A stretch of 64,000 nt of DNA from Adiantum capillus-veneris. Its lineage: Eukaryota > Streptophyta > Polypodiopsida > Polypodiales > Pteridaceae. Shown piece after piece: positions 46,134 through 57,660 of the stretch. A model generated the notes under the pieces. The model saw only the letters and a program-made list of their open reading frames with translations, searched no databases and was not told the origin of the DNA. The DNA is taken from NCBI GenBank assembly GCA_014529385.2, contig CM043958.1, positions 155,066,293 through 155,130,292 of the forward strand, read 5' to 3'. Both the position numbers and the translations under genes were made by a program. Within the stretch, counting starts at the first letter, position 1; every line of letters begins with the position of its first letter.

Positions 46134-47071
46134 TGTTAGAAGCTCGACACACCCCACGACACTAACTACTCGGAGGATTATTATTTTTTGTAATTATTCA
46201 TTCATTGAGGAAAACTTGATTTTTCACCTTGTAAATATTGGGACTTACAGAAGTTTCCAGATTGTATCCCAGTTTTGATAGTTAGATTGAGTAGATGGTT
46301 GATTTTGGAACTTTAGGGTTTGAGAAATTGTAAGGTATATATACCACTTTTTGACCTTAATGAAGGAGACCTTTTGTCATTTTTAATAACAAGTTTTGAA
46401 GTCTGTGAGTGAGCGTACTGTGTACAAAGGAGAGAGTGTGAGCTTCATCTTGATGCTACGTGTGCTCAGGTGGTCGGAACCGAGTGCGGAGAAGTGCAAC
46501 GTGTTGCCCCCGACAAGAGCTACGCGCCGATACCTACATTGCGTGCGTACGGTCCAGTTTTGCGAGCTCCTTCTACGAGCTTCATTGGACGTTTGGGTGA
46601 GCATACGTTGTCTGATTTTGCATTGTAGCATATCCACGCGTTCACATTGAGTAGAACTACACATTAGGCACTTTAGATTTCGGAAACGAAGACCTGCAGA
46701 TTTCGGCCAGACATCCTACGTGTTTCTGCACCATGTGTTTTGGGTTGGGATTTTGGTTCATAGACATTAGGGAGAGCCACCTATTGGTATTAGTAGGGTC
46801 TTCTTCGAGTTCTACGGTGTTTCGAGATTGTTTGATGGGTGTTCGGCTGTAGAAAGCGTTGTAGGAAGTTTCCTCTTATGCACTCTTGAAGGCTGTGACT
46901 TAGGCAATTGGTAGAGACCATTGTAGAAATTAGTTAGGAGTCGGTCGAGTGTAGGTTGACACCTTATGCTTGCTTCCACGCGCCTGCGGGTCGAGCTTCG
47001 TCCTTAGCTGACATTACATGTTAGGTGAGTTCTCGCTGTGCTGACGTCCGTCGCGGCGTATCCGTCCAACA
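46134..47071 (+). repeat. 5' LTR of T3
   Basis: TGTTAGAAGCTCG to GTCCAACA, 938 bp. GGTATATATACC at 46334-46345 is a palindromic TATA box. Bases 46709-46722 (AGACATCCTACGTG) carry one arm of the palindrome found complete elsewhere in T3. There is no second LTR to compare, so the right end is set by the primer site. Confidence 0.7.
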
Positions 47072-47090
47072 TTGGCGCCGCTGTCGGGGA
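47072..47090 (+). promoter_or_regulatory. Primer binding site, tRNA-Asp type
   Basis: TTGGCGCCGCTGTCGGGGA, differing at a few bases from the canonical TGGCGCCGTTGCCGGGGA. It directly follows the LTR end CCAACA. Confidence 0.85.
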
Positions 47091-48867
47091 CGAAAACCTT
47101 AGGTAGGTGACCGAGACTAATCCTTGAGGATTGGGATTTTTAGCTTGCCAAGAGTCTTGTTTTACATTTAGATAGGATCAGAGGGTGGAGGACTCTCTAG
47201 GTCTTAGAGGGAGTCTAGGAAGCGTGTGTCTGGCCTAGATCCTTCGACTTAGGTAGATGAGGTAGACTTAGGTAGTTTTAGGTAGTAGTCGAGTTCTTGA
47301 GTAGGAGTTGGAGTGGTAGAAGCGGTGAGAGGAGAGCTTGAGAGTCCGGAGAGGCCAAATAGCAACCAAAAACACCATTATCACCATTTCACATGATAAG
47401 TAGGAGTAGAGTAAGTAGGACATCATGATTCAGGATCTAGAGCATTTCATGCATGTATACTTGCTTTGTAAAGTCATTACAAGTTTGTAAAAGACGCAAA
47501 GGTGTGTTCGAAAGCCTAATTGAAGTCCAGAAGTTACTGTGAGTGTTTTTGATAGATCTACAGAGCATCAGAAGCATTTCTGTCAAGAAAAAAATTAATT
47601 TTAAGCCAGGAGATATCCTACGCGTAGGATGTCTACAAGCTAATCTGGGAGGAATTTTGGGATTTTGAGTTGACCAGTGTGTTCAGAAGGTAAGGTTTAC
47701 CCTAATTTCAACTGGAAAGTGGAAATTTGGCCATATCTTGACAGGATAAGGCCAGATAGAGTGAAATTGCCGGACATCCTACCCAAATAGTGCCAAAACA
47801 TTATTTTGAGACCAAAACCATAAGATGGCTGCATGAGTATGTCTTGCATGATATATTGAGTGACTGAAAGGGGTTTCACCTCATTTGGGTGAGAAAATTG
47901 GGTTCAAAGCGGACTTTAGCACTTTTGACTGAAAAAGGCAAGAACAACTGAAATTTGGAACTTTTGAAACACTGGGTTACTGACATCAAGGGGAAGATGT
48001 GGGACAAGTCTCGGGTCAAACAGGCCAAAAAGACATCCTACGTGTAGGATGTCTTTTGAGTGATTTTGGACTCCAAACCAAATTTTGAGTACACCAAAGT
48101 GATCAGTAACTCAAGGGGAGCTTGGGCTTTGAGTGTGAAGCCATTCTGATGAAAAAGACATCCTACGCGTAGGATGTCTAAAGCAAGAAATTGAAGCCAA
48201 ACTTTGACAGTGAGCATAGCAAGGTGTTGTATAGCCTAAGGCAAGTCTCCTAGTCAATTTTGGTCCAAATTGGAGTTGATTAGACTGATCAATATCAGCA
48301 ACAGGCTGTCGGAATAGGTTTCTGACTCATTGACCAGCTAATAGGTGTCCAAATCAAAAAGTAAAAGTAGCTGTAGGCTCAACACAACAAGGGGAAACCA
48401 CAGTGCAAAAATCCAGGCAAAACACAGCAGGAGACATCCTACGCGTAGTATGTCTATTGGGGCATACTACAAGGAAAATTTGACTGTGGATAGACAGTGA
48501 GATTCCATTTGGCTTATGGGTTCTAGAACTTCTTTCAGAAGTAAATTTGGAACTTGTTTGCTCATTTGACGAAGCAAAGACTGAATTCAGACTTTTTCGC
48601 ATAAATTGACCAACATCCGAGGGAAGTACAATTCAGATTAGCAGACCTAATCCAGAACATTAGCAGTGTATAAAATACAGTAGTGGTTGAGATTAACTCT
48701 CCAGTTATACCAATCATTACTAAGGTAACCTCTAGCAGCAAATAAATGCTTTGACTCGATTGCCGAAATTAAAACGCTTGTGTACAGGTATATTCAGCAA
48801 CAAAGCAAGAAGTCGTGCATAAACTGATCCTTTGCCAGGTGAGTGGTTGGATTTGTGATAAATTGCA
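47091..48867 (+). other. T3 leader with four 24-bp palindromes
   Basis: Non-coding. Palindromes with arm AGACATCCTACG plus its reverse complement lie at 47611-47634 (one base off), 48031-48054 (centre CGTG), 48156-48179 (perfect) and 48432-48455 (one base off). A half copy lies at 47773-47782. Spacing is irregular (about 420, 125 and 276 bp). CATTCTGATGAAAA precedes the perfect one, as before two of the downstream copies. Confidence 0.85.
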
Positions 48868-50112
48868 TTGATAAGTTTGATGAATTTAAGATTACGAAGA
48901 TACATTGTTAGGGACCAGAAGGTGGCAGGTGACCAAGGAAGCTTAGTGTCCGCCGAAGAGAGTGTAACTCAGGCAAGGCTAGATCCACTAGCACCGATTA
49001 TTGAGGAAGGTAGTGATACTGACACTTCGTCAGACAAATCGTTCTTCATGATGGGTAGTCAACAGCCAGAAGGTTTCACCTATGATGGACCTATGTGAGG
49101 AGGAAGCACCTCCCAAAATCGTTTGAATGATTCCAAGCTCACTGTGATCTTCTTAAAGGGAACAAACTCAAGGGGAGCCCTAGTCTATTCTGACTATCAA
49201 GGACGCAAGTGCATTTGTATCGAAGAGAGACCAGCTCAGAGATTGGAGATAATCCGAGTATATGATGATGGAGATAGATTCTGAGACGAAAAGGGGAACC
49301 ACTATCTGATAGTTAGTAACCCTGGAGATTACAACATATATGGAGATAACGTGGCAAAAAGGCAAATGGTTTCAAAAGCTCAAGAACCGCCACCAAACAT
49401 TGATTGGCCCGGAGCTATATTTATGTATGATAAGAAAACAACCAGGGTTCCAACTTATAACGAGAACGTGGGAATCTACAAACATGAGAGTGAGGGTATA
49501 GTCTCTTACTTTCGCAGCAAAGAACCATACGCAAACGAATTAAGCAAAGACAAGGTTCTTTACTTGTTCTCTTATGAAACTACTATGGAGAAGGGTATAG
49601 TTTTTGTTGATAGATATGGGCGAGAATACCAACGTATTCTCCCATAGGAGGTAGAAAGGTCAACAGGTCCAAGAGCATTAGCATATGCCCCTGAGGAAGT
49701 GCCAAGAGCCACCTACACCCCAAGCAAGTCAACGAATCCTTTTTCAGATGAGTATGACGCTACCTCACATTCCACCCGACCGCAAGCATTCAACAACCAA
49801 GACCAACCAGCAAACCAACCATCATTGCAAGCATGGCTTCGACAGAGTGCAACATTGGAACAAGACCGAAACCGAGATGGTTATCAAGCCGCACGAGGGC
49901 TAAGGGATTTGCAAGAACCACCACTCTATTCAAGGTATCATGGAGAGAGTAAGCCAAAGACTCAAGGGTTGACAGAGCCTGGAGGACCACCCATAGAACG
50001 AGTTCGAAGAGAAGAACCACCTCCAGCGAGAACCATTAAAAATTATGGCTTAGGAGCACCATTGGGAGAGGAACCAGCCTATTACAGAAGACCTGAGGAG
50101 GTATACGATTAG
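48868..50112 (+). pseudogene. T3 N-terminal extension upstream of gag
   Basis: One frame from ATG 48868 to 50112 with stops near 49096, 49282 and 49648. The first part is acidic (APIIEEGSDTDTSSDKSF). The second, 49110-49650, looks like a folded domain rich in beta-type residues (GALVYSDYQGRKCICIEE, GNHYLIVSNPGDYNIYG, WPGAIFMYDKKT, VLYLFSYETTMEKGIVFVD). The third is Pro/Gln/Arg-rich. It resembles no domain I can name. Its place before gag recalls the extra ORF that Ogre/Tat elements carry upstream of gag, but no homology is claimed. Confidence 0.6.
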
Positions 50113-52742
50113 GACGGGGAGATCCAATGATGAGGTTTGTAGATCATCGGAGAATTAGGCCTTCTCAAGTGCAAAAATGGGTAAACAAGAAATACACAGG
50201 AAGCAGAGACCCAAGAGATCATGTAGCGCCTTTGTGCGTGTAATTAGAGCCGAAGAGGTGTTAGATTTTCCTACCCAATTTGCAGGGTTTGGACTAACCC
50301 TAGAGGATGATGCTGCCACTTGGTTTGACTCTGTAGAGCGTAGAGACTTTGAGTCTATGGAGGAAGTGTTTGACGAGTTTATCGAGGAATTCTCACAAAG
50401 GAGAATAGCTCATAATACCGTCTCACAGATCCATAAATTCAAATAGAAAGATGGAGAATCTGTACGAAACGCAGTCCCAAGACTAAAAAGATATGTTAAG
50501 TTCTGTCATGTTGAAGAACTGCCAACTCAGTCCAGACTTATGCTGATATTCATCCAAGGACTAAGGAATGCAGATCTCCAGAAAGACTTACATGAAGAGA
50601 AGCACGACATTGAATGAGTTGACCAAGGAGGCTCTTTACCTGGTGGACAATTGTGCGGTCTACAAAGAGGGGGAGTTCAAGGACCTTGATGACGATTCGT
50701 CTTCACAACAAAGTGGAACCAAGTCTTCTAAGACAGCACCGAAAGGAGAAGTAGCTGTAAACCAATAGCAACTTGTAGATGAAGTGCTAAAAAAGATCAA
50801 CTTGTACGCCAAACCCCAGGCTAAACAGCCCAAGTGGTGTGCTATTGAACAAAAATGGACAAACCATGGGACCGAGGAATGTTATTATAACAAGGGGTAT
50901 GTGAGAGAGAGACCTTACGCTCCCCAAGTTCCGGTAGCTTCCCCTCAAGTTCCACCGATGCCTAGATATCAAGCAGGCAACCTACCAGGACCTGTAGGTG
51001 TAGAAAGACCACAACCGGTGTTGGGGCAACAACCACCCCTACTAGGATTACGACCAGTTGGTAAAAGATACACACCAACAGTAACTGAATTAGAGGATAA
51101 GGCTTTGGTGCCTATGCATGCATATTATGAAGATCCCAATGGATATGCGGCAAACCTTGTCTATTATCCACCAGAAGAACCCTCGACACCTGAACCATGG
51201 AGCATGATAGGAAATACAGGACCACCAGCTGCTGCACAGGCAGCAGGAGAAGGAAGATATAGCTTAGATGAACGAACACTGATGTTCATAGCCAATGGAG
51301 GCATGGGCGGACAGAGACATGCTTACCAACAAAGAGGAGCTCAAGGAGCACCTCAACAACCCAAGGGACCCTACTACAAGTGTGGTGGAGACCACTGACT
51401 GAGAGTCTGTCCTCATGATGAAATCATTAGAGTCAATGCATATTGCTTAGAATGTGGAATTACTCATTTGATTCCCGATTGCCCTAAAAACTCGAACAAA
51501 GGAGCAAAAACCACCTTGAACATGTTAGAAACAGTACCTTCCAGTGGAGGATCGGAAAATGAAACAATCATACCCATCCAGGCGGTAACACGAGCCCAAG
51601 CTCAAAGAAGAACGAACGAACCCATAGTTGAAGAACCAAAAACCGATGCCCAAAGTTCAGAAACAAGAAATCAGAGAAGCACTTGGAAAGCTAGAAAGGC
51701 GCGTAGGAAAGCCAGGAAGGAATGAAAGCAAACAGCTTTATCCGATGAGTTAAAACATACAAAGGAGAGATTAGAGCGGTTAGAGGATCTAGCTAGCTTA
51801 AGCTCACACACCACGGCAACCATAGAACCCAAGGAAATAGCAGAGCCCAAAAGTGCAGGATCAGGAGGATCTGTACTAGCTGACAAGGTAAATGAGCAGT
51901 TGGATGCACTTCTAAAAGCTTATGAAGCTAGACTTAAAAAGAACCAAACCCAGGAGCAAAGGTGGATGACTTATCTATATGCAAAAATAGAAAAACAGAG
52001 GTTGGATCTGTGTAAAAAGATGATCGAATCAGCTCAATCATTGATGGAAGACCCGCTGGGTAAACCTGCAAATTGGCATGAGGCACCAGCCCCAACCCCT
52101 ATCCAACTAACTTTAGAGAAACATGTAGAAACGAAGGAAAGACTCACTAATGCCTATGAGTCCAGAGGAGAGCCTATCATAGTGCCAAATACCACAGATG
52201 GGACAAGTGACGGGTTCCAGCCTAAAATATTGGTAGAAATGGGTAAGGACTGTAACGGTCTAGACGATCTGTGGAAGCAAATCCGTGAGGCCAACGAGGC
52301 TAATAGGATGAGTAACCACCTGAATAGCACGATAAAAGAAAAGAATGTAACCTTACCTCCTATTGAAGAATTTGAGGCAAGATCGCAAATGAACTTTGAG
52401 ATACATTCACAAGGGGGAGACCAAGGATCAATTAGTTCAGGGCACAGCCAACCAGACTCGCTGAGAACTTTACCCTCTTACCTAGGAGAGTACGAAGCCA
52501 AGTCGGAGGTGAGAGTAATCCCATCTCAAAGACTTTCTTCTAACAAAGTGATGGATTCGCAAGGACTGATTAAGTTGTTGTCCACTCCGGTGGCATGCAC
52601 AATCACATTAGCAGAACTCCTAAGGTTACGACCAAACATGTGGACCACAGTAGGTAAATGCCTAGAAAAATTTGGAGTGAAAGACCCCACCTTGAAGCTA
52701 CAGGAAGGGATCAGGGAGTTGGACAGGTCAACTAAACACTAG
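50113..52742 (+). pseudogene. T3 Gag and linker module
   Basis: Gag domain: VQKWVNKKYTGSRDPRDH near 50167, FAGFGLTLEDDAATWFDSV near 50279, SQIHKFK near 50425. A frameshift near 50560 leads to LNELTKEALYLVDNCAVYKEGE. The motif WCAIEQKWTNHGTEECYY is near 50837, followed by a Pro-rich stretch. Two zinc knuckles lie near 51380 (KCGGDH..RVC, one Cys apparently lost) and 51450 (CLECGITHLIPDC). A charged module shared with T1 and T2 follows (VLADKVNEQLDALLKAYEAR near 51875, then EQRWMTYLYAKIEKQRLDLC and MIES), ending with LRTLPSYLGEYEAKS near 52462. Gag packages RNA. Stops lie near 51398 and 51723. Confidence 0.8.
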
Positions 52743-52752
52743 GCCAGTACCA

Positions 52753-53898
52753 TTGAACAAGGTTGGAGAATATTGCGAGGGAGAAGATGGAAACACCACG
52801 CTACCAGTAGAATTCCAAGGAGTCGTTTCCAAAGCTATTCTTGACAGTGGAGCAGGAGTTGCTATCGCCACCAAGGAAATCTGGAAAAAATGGGGAAAAC
52901 CAGCTTTGAGGGCTACTAGAATGAAACTGCAATTGGCAGATGGGTTCATGGAGAAGCCTTTAGGACTCTTAGAAAAAGTGATTGTCACTTCGTGCGGAAT
53001 TGAGTATGAGCATACATTTGCAATAGTCGATTTCGACAAAAAGAACAATTATGAGATCATCTTGGGGCGACCATTCATACGACAATTGAAGATGGTCCAA
53101 GATTGGGGTTATGACCACATATACCTCAGACATGGCGAAACAACAACTAAAATACACCTGAAAGACCATAGTTACAAAGATGTGAACCAAACACCTGTGA
53201 AAGAGTTTGATTCAGCCACAGTAGCAGGATCAGAACTCCCAGCATGGTTAGGGCAACCAAAAGAGCTATGGATGTGCAGAGCTTCACATTGTAGAAGCTT
53301 AAGAAGAGAGGAATGGGTCTTGGAAAGGGCAATAGAGGACAAGGAGTATATTTCGAAACCTTTCCCTGAAGATGCCTTGGAACCTCTGGAATGGGAACAC
53401 ATACTAGCAACATTGGATGTCTGTACCATTACCGACAGTCCAACAACAAAATTTTGCAATAAGGATGGCTATGATGTGTTACCCTATTACATGGTAAGCG
53501 TTATACCAGGAGAAAAAGAGACGGTAGAACCACCAGAACAAGAAAAGTTTTACAACTCCTCTGAACATTTGGAAGTAAATGATGATGCAGATAATGAGTG
53601 TTCAGACACCTCAAGTGAGCGTGGAAATGAAACCGAGAATATCAAGTTTTATGATTTTGCTAATCAACACCCTAGACGCCAGGAACGCTATAGGAGGAAA
53701 CGAGCAGGAAACAAAGCGAGAGAGAACCTGATGCCCAAGATAAAAGGTAAAACTCACTATTTGATGCTTGTAAAAGCAAAGGATTGTGTAAAAGATCAAA
53801 TATCAGGAGGATTCTCAAAAGATCGAAAAGAAAGAACGCGAGAGGAAATAAAACAGGTACGAAAAGCTAAAACAAAAACAAAATCACAAAAATCTTAA
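52753..53898 (+). CDS. T3 protease and spacer region
   Basis: 381 open codons following a one-base frameshift from gag. The aspartic protease has AILDSGAGVAIATK (DSG at about 52843) and YEIILGRPFIRQL near 53050 (the ILG-x-PF flap-side block), so catalytic residues are kept. The next 250 residues include ELPAWLGQPKELWMCRA and YISKPFPEDALEPLEWEHIL, a segment also recognisable in T1. They end in a basic Lys/Arg-rich tail (RERTREEIKQVRKAKTK). It cleaves Gag-Pol. This is the longest open frame in the window. Confidence 0.8.
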   Translation: MNKVGEYCEGEDGNTTLPVEFQGVVSKAILDSGAGVAIATKEIWKKWGKPALRATRMKLQLADGFMEKPLGLLEKVIVTSCGIEYEHTFAIVDFDKKNNYEIILGRPFIRQLKMVQDWGYDHIYLRHGETTTKIHLKDHSYKDVNQTPVKEFDSATVAGSELPAWLGQPKELWMCRASHCRSLRREEWVLERAIEDKEYISKPFPEDALEPLEWEHILATLDVCTITDSPTTKFCNKDGYDVLPYYMVSVIPGEKETVEPPEQEKFYNSSEHLEVNDDADNECSDTSSERGNETENIKFYDFANQHPRRQERYRRKRAGNKARENLMPKIKGKTHYLMLVKAKDCVKDQISGGFSKDRKERTREEIKQVRKAKTKTKSQKS

Positions 53899-56010
53899 AA
53901 ATAAAAAAACCAAACAACAAAAGACCAAGAGTGGACCAAATTGAAGCGTAAACAGAAATACCAAGAACTGAAACGGTCTTTGCGTGAGATATGGACTACA
54001 GAAGAAGATAATGATGGTAAAGGGGAGTCAGAAAAGGGGAACATGAATGTACCATCACACTATCGAAAATTTACTATCCATGACAGAAAAATCATCATGA
54101 CACCACCAGTCAGTGAAAGAACCAACCAAGAATCTTACGATGGGCCAGAAAATGCAAAAAAAATAGACCTTGCAGAACTAGGTGAAAAGCCTCAGCCGGT
54201 CTATATAGCCAACGATTTAGAGCGTGAAGAAGAAAAACGGTTAAAACAACTTCTCAAGAAGTATAAAGATGTATTTTCTTGGTCCTATAAATACCTCAAA
54301 GGAGTTGATCCATCGATATGCCAACATACAATTCCTTTGAAATCGGATGCAAAACCTAGCAAACAACGTCCTTATACATATAATGACACATTTGCTCAAC
54401 GAATCAAAGAGGAGATTGATAAACTGATGGAAGCTGAATTCATCTATGAAATCGAACATACAGATTGGGTGTCACCCATTGTGGTAGTTCCCAAAAAGAA
54501 TGAAAAACTGCCAGTGTGTGTAAACCTCAAAAAGGTAAATGCAGCCACACCATAAGGGATAATTATCCCTTACCAATCACAGAACATGTGCTTGAGCGAG
54601 TGGCCGGGAAACGGGCTTATTCCTTTCTGGATGGGTTTTCAGGGTACAACCAATTGGCTATAGCAAGGGAGGATCAACACAAAACAGCATTTGCCACAGA
54701 ATGGGGGATTTATGCGAATCAAGTTATGCCATTTGGCTTAACTAATGCCCCAGCCACTTTCCAAAGGTTAATGACGCACGCATTCAAGGAATACCTAAGA
54801 ATATTCTTAGAAATTTACATGGATGATCTTTGTGTACACTCTCTTCTACGAGAGGAACATATTGACCATTTGCAAAAGGTCTTTGAAAAATGCAGGACGT
54901 ATCGAATCTGTCTTAACCCGGAAAAGTGTGTATTCATGGTTAAGCAAGGCCACATCTTAGGACACATTGTCTCAAGAAATGGCATAACCACAGACCTAGA
55001 CAAAGTCAAAGTCATTGTAGACCTACCCACGCCTACTAATGCGAAACAAGTGCAATCCTTCATGGGACACTGCGGATATTATCGAAGATTCATATACATG
55101 TATGCGGTTATCGCACAACCTCTGTATCGTTTGCTAGTCAATTTCGAGTGGACCGAGGAGTGTGAAACTTCATTCCAAAAGCTGAAGGAAAACCTTATAT
55201 TAGCACCTGTATTGAAGGCACCAGATTGGGAAAAGATATTCCATGTTCACATTGATGCTTCTGCATATGCCATTGTAAGTATTCTAGCTCAACATGGAGA
55301 CGGAACAATGGATTTTCCGGTTTGTTATGCGAGCCGATAGTTAAATAGTGCAAAAAAGAACTACACAACCATCGAGCGGGAAGGGTTAGGAATGATTTAT
55401 GTTGTAAAGAAATTTCGGCATTATTTGCTTGCAAACAAATTTGTGTTCTTCACAGATCATCAAGCTCTTTTGTATCTGGTAAATAAACCATGCAATACAG
55501 GGAGAATCGTACGCTGGTTTATAATATTGCTAGAATTTGACTTCACAGTGGTGGTCAAAAAGGGTAAAACCCATCTACGAGCGGATCATCTTTCAAGGAT
55601 ACACAACGGGGAAGCTCATGAAGGAATAGATGATGACATACCAGATGCGTATCTTTTCAATATTGAAATGGTACCCAAATGGTCTCAGGAAATTGTTAGC
55701 ATTCTTTCCTTTGGAAGTAAGTTTGATAATAAGGAATACAGATCCAAACAGCAAACAATGCGACAAACAAAAAACTTACAGTTGATATCAGGATGGCTGT
55801 ATCATCTTGGATCGGACCTAATCCTACGATTACGTATAAATCCGGAAGAATTCGAGTGCTACCTTGAAGAGGCACATGTCCAGGATTGTGCATTTCATTG
55901 TTCAACAGTGAAAACACACCAGAGACTGAAACAGTTAGGGGTTTATTGGCCAACTATGTATGTGGACACACATTCTTATGTTACCAATTGTACTATATGT
56001 AGTGCCTAAT
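53899..56010 (+). pseudogene. T3 reverse transcriptase, RNase H, integrase zinc finger
   Basis: RT: FIYEIEHTDWVSPIVVVPKK near 54440; one frameshift near 54552; then DNYPLPITEHVLERVAGKRA, YSFLDGFSGYNQ, MPFGLTNAPATFQRLM and the catalytic box YMDD at 54816-54827. RNase H: HIDASAYA near 55248, TIEREGLGMIY near 55370, FFTDHQALLYL near 55446, RADHLSR near 55579. One stop lies at 55338-55340. Integrase: only the H-H-C-C finger is left (HCSTVKTHQRLKQLGVYWP... C..C, 55895-56005). The DDE core is absent. A stop follows at 56007. Confidence 0.88.
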
Positions 56011-56560
56011 GACCAGTGGATTACGCAAGTTTGTTTCAGGTAAACATAGCACCTGCATGGAGTCAATATATCATTGACTTCTTAACCACCCGCAAGAGGC
56101 CACCAAATGGGAAATCGGCGAAACGGAAACCAAATGCTACCAAAATTCATGGGTAGGAGCATCTCGACATGCTTGACAAGTCTATATGACCCGCATGACC
56201 AAAAAGTGACCCGAAGCGGCACTAAACTCCAGAGACGGCATCAGACACACAAAGCGTCAAATTGCTCTTGCGGCCAAACCGCAAGCCCGTTTGTCACCAA
56301 ACTTCACGAGTGGCTTTCCTAGACCATCAACAACCAAGTCCTATGGTGGTAGACCACCACAAATCATTGAAAGTATGTAAACGCAACCACGGGTGCTTCT
56401 AGAGAGACAAATTGCCAAATGGAGCTCCGGTGAAGCCAAAGTCGACAAAAACCATACGGCAAGGATCCCCAAGCGATTGGAAAGCTATGGATACCAACAT
56501 CAAGAAAATTCATCGCCAAAAAGCACTCCAAAAGTCAGAAAACGGCTCGGAGGCTCTGAA
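56011..56560 (+). other. T3 region after the integrase finger, unassigned
   Basis: It begins with a WSQYIIDFLTT segment (about 56068-56100) resembling the WSQEIVSIL segment located before the finger at 55677. This suggests a jump between two element copies. The rest has a 94-codon frame (56412-56696) and CpG-richer sequence but no family motif. Confidence 0.4.
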
Positions 56561-57660
56561 GTCCACACAGGGAGTTATTCTCTATCCATTTGACTTTTTT
56601 GTTGAAAATAGGCTCAAAAGGGACTTAGGGGGACTAAGGGCAAGCACTGGGAGCACCATCCATGGAAAAAATCACCAGGAGACATCCTATGCGTAGGATG
56701 TCTCAAGGGCACTTCAGGGAACAATCTTCAACAATTTTCATCATGCACATTTTCTGAATGACATTTACAAGCTATCCAATAAGTCTCATCACATTTGGAC
56801 CAAATTTGACCTCATATGCATGAAAAAATGCAAAGTTAGGGCATAGAGGCAATAATGGGCCATAGACCTACCAAATCTTGTCCAAATCCAATGAAACTTG
56901 CACAACACATTCACCAACACATCAACAACCAATCTGTGTGGTCAGAAGGAAAAAATGATGAAATAGACATCCTACGCATAGGATGTCTATTTGATTTTTT
57001 TGACCAATAGGGGATGTTTGATCATTCCAGATCCAATCACCTCATCATCAGGAGCTCATATATCAAGTTTGAAGCCATTCTAATCATTTTTTACCTCCAA
57101 CACTATCAAGATACACTTTTTGAGCCCAAAAACACCATACAAGCCCTTACAAGCATCAAATCTTGTCCAAATTCAAATCCAAGAACATAGCCATGTTCCA
57201 TAGGCCAAGGACTACCCATAGGACAAGTTTCATGTCATTTTGATGAAAAAGACATCCTACGCGTAGGATGTCTCTAGCATAAATTTAGCAATCTGTGCAG
57301 AGAGTGACATCATGGGAGCCAATACCATGGTGCAATAAGCCCATATACCAATTTTCAACCCATTTGGACATCAATTGCTACCTATGATGGACTTTCTACC
57401 CATATTGTGTACTAAAAGCCTGAATCAGCCCAAAAATCCACTTTTTGATATCCAAATCCAAATCCAAGCACATAGCCATGTTCCATGGGCCATACACTAC
57501 CAGCATATCAAGTATGAACCAATTCTGATGAAAAAGACATCCTACGCGTAGGATGTCTAGATGAAAATTTTTGGCCAGATTTGCACTGTGAGCACATGCA
57601 CAGCTTCACAAGTTCCTTTTAAGCTTTATTTTCAATTTTCAAGTCATTTGGATAAGTAAA
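56560..57660 (+). repeat. 285-bp tandem repeat array with 24-bp palindromes
   Basis: Palindromes with arm AGACATCCTACG start at 56680, 56965, 57250 and 57535, exactly 285 bp apart. The last two are perfect. The first has centre TGCG and the second CGCA, both single CpG transitions. Other landmarks keep the period: AAATCTTGTCCAAAT at 56873 and 57158; AACATAGCCATGTTCC near 57185 and, as CACATAGCCATGTTCC, near 57470. GATGAAAAAG precedes copies 3 and 4. Unit bodies are much more diverged than the palindromes. Confidence 0.9.

Noticed and set aside
49790-50020. Minus-strand frame rich in Leu and Val
   Set aside because: Shadow of the Pro/Gln-rich T3 N-terminal extension.
47611-57558. Palindromes with regular spacing considered as a CRISPR-like array
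   Set aside because: Units are 285 bp with diverged bodies, there are no short unique spacers, and the setting is a plant retrotransposon.
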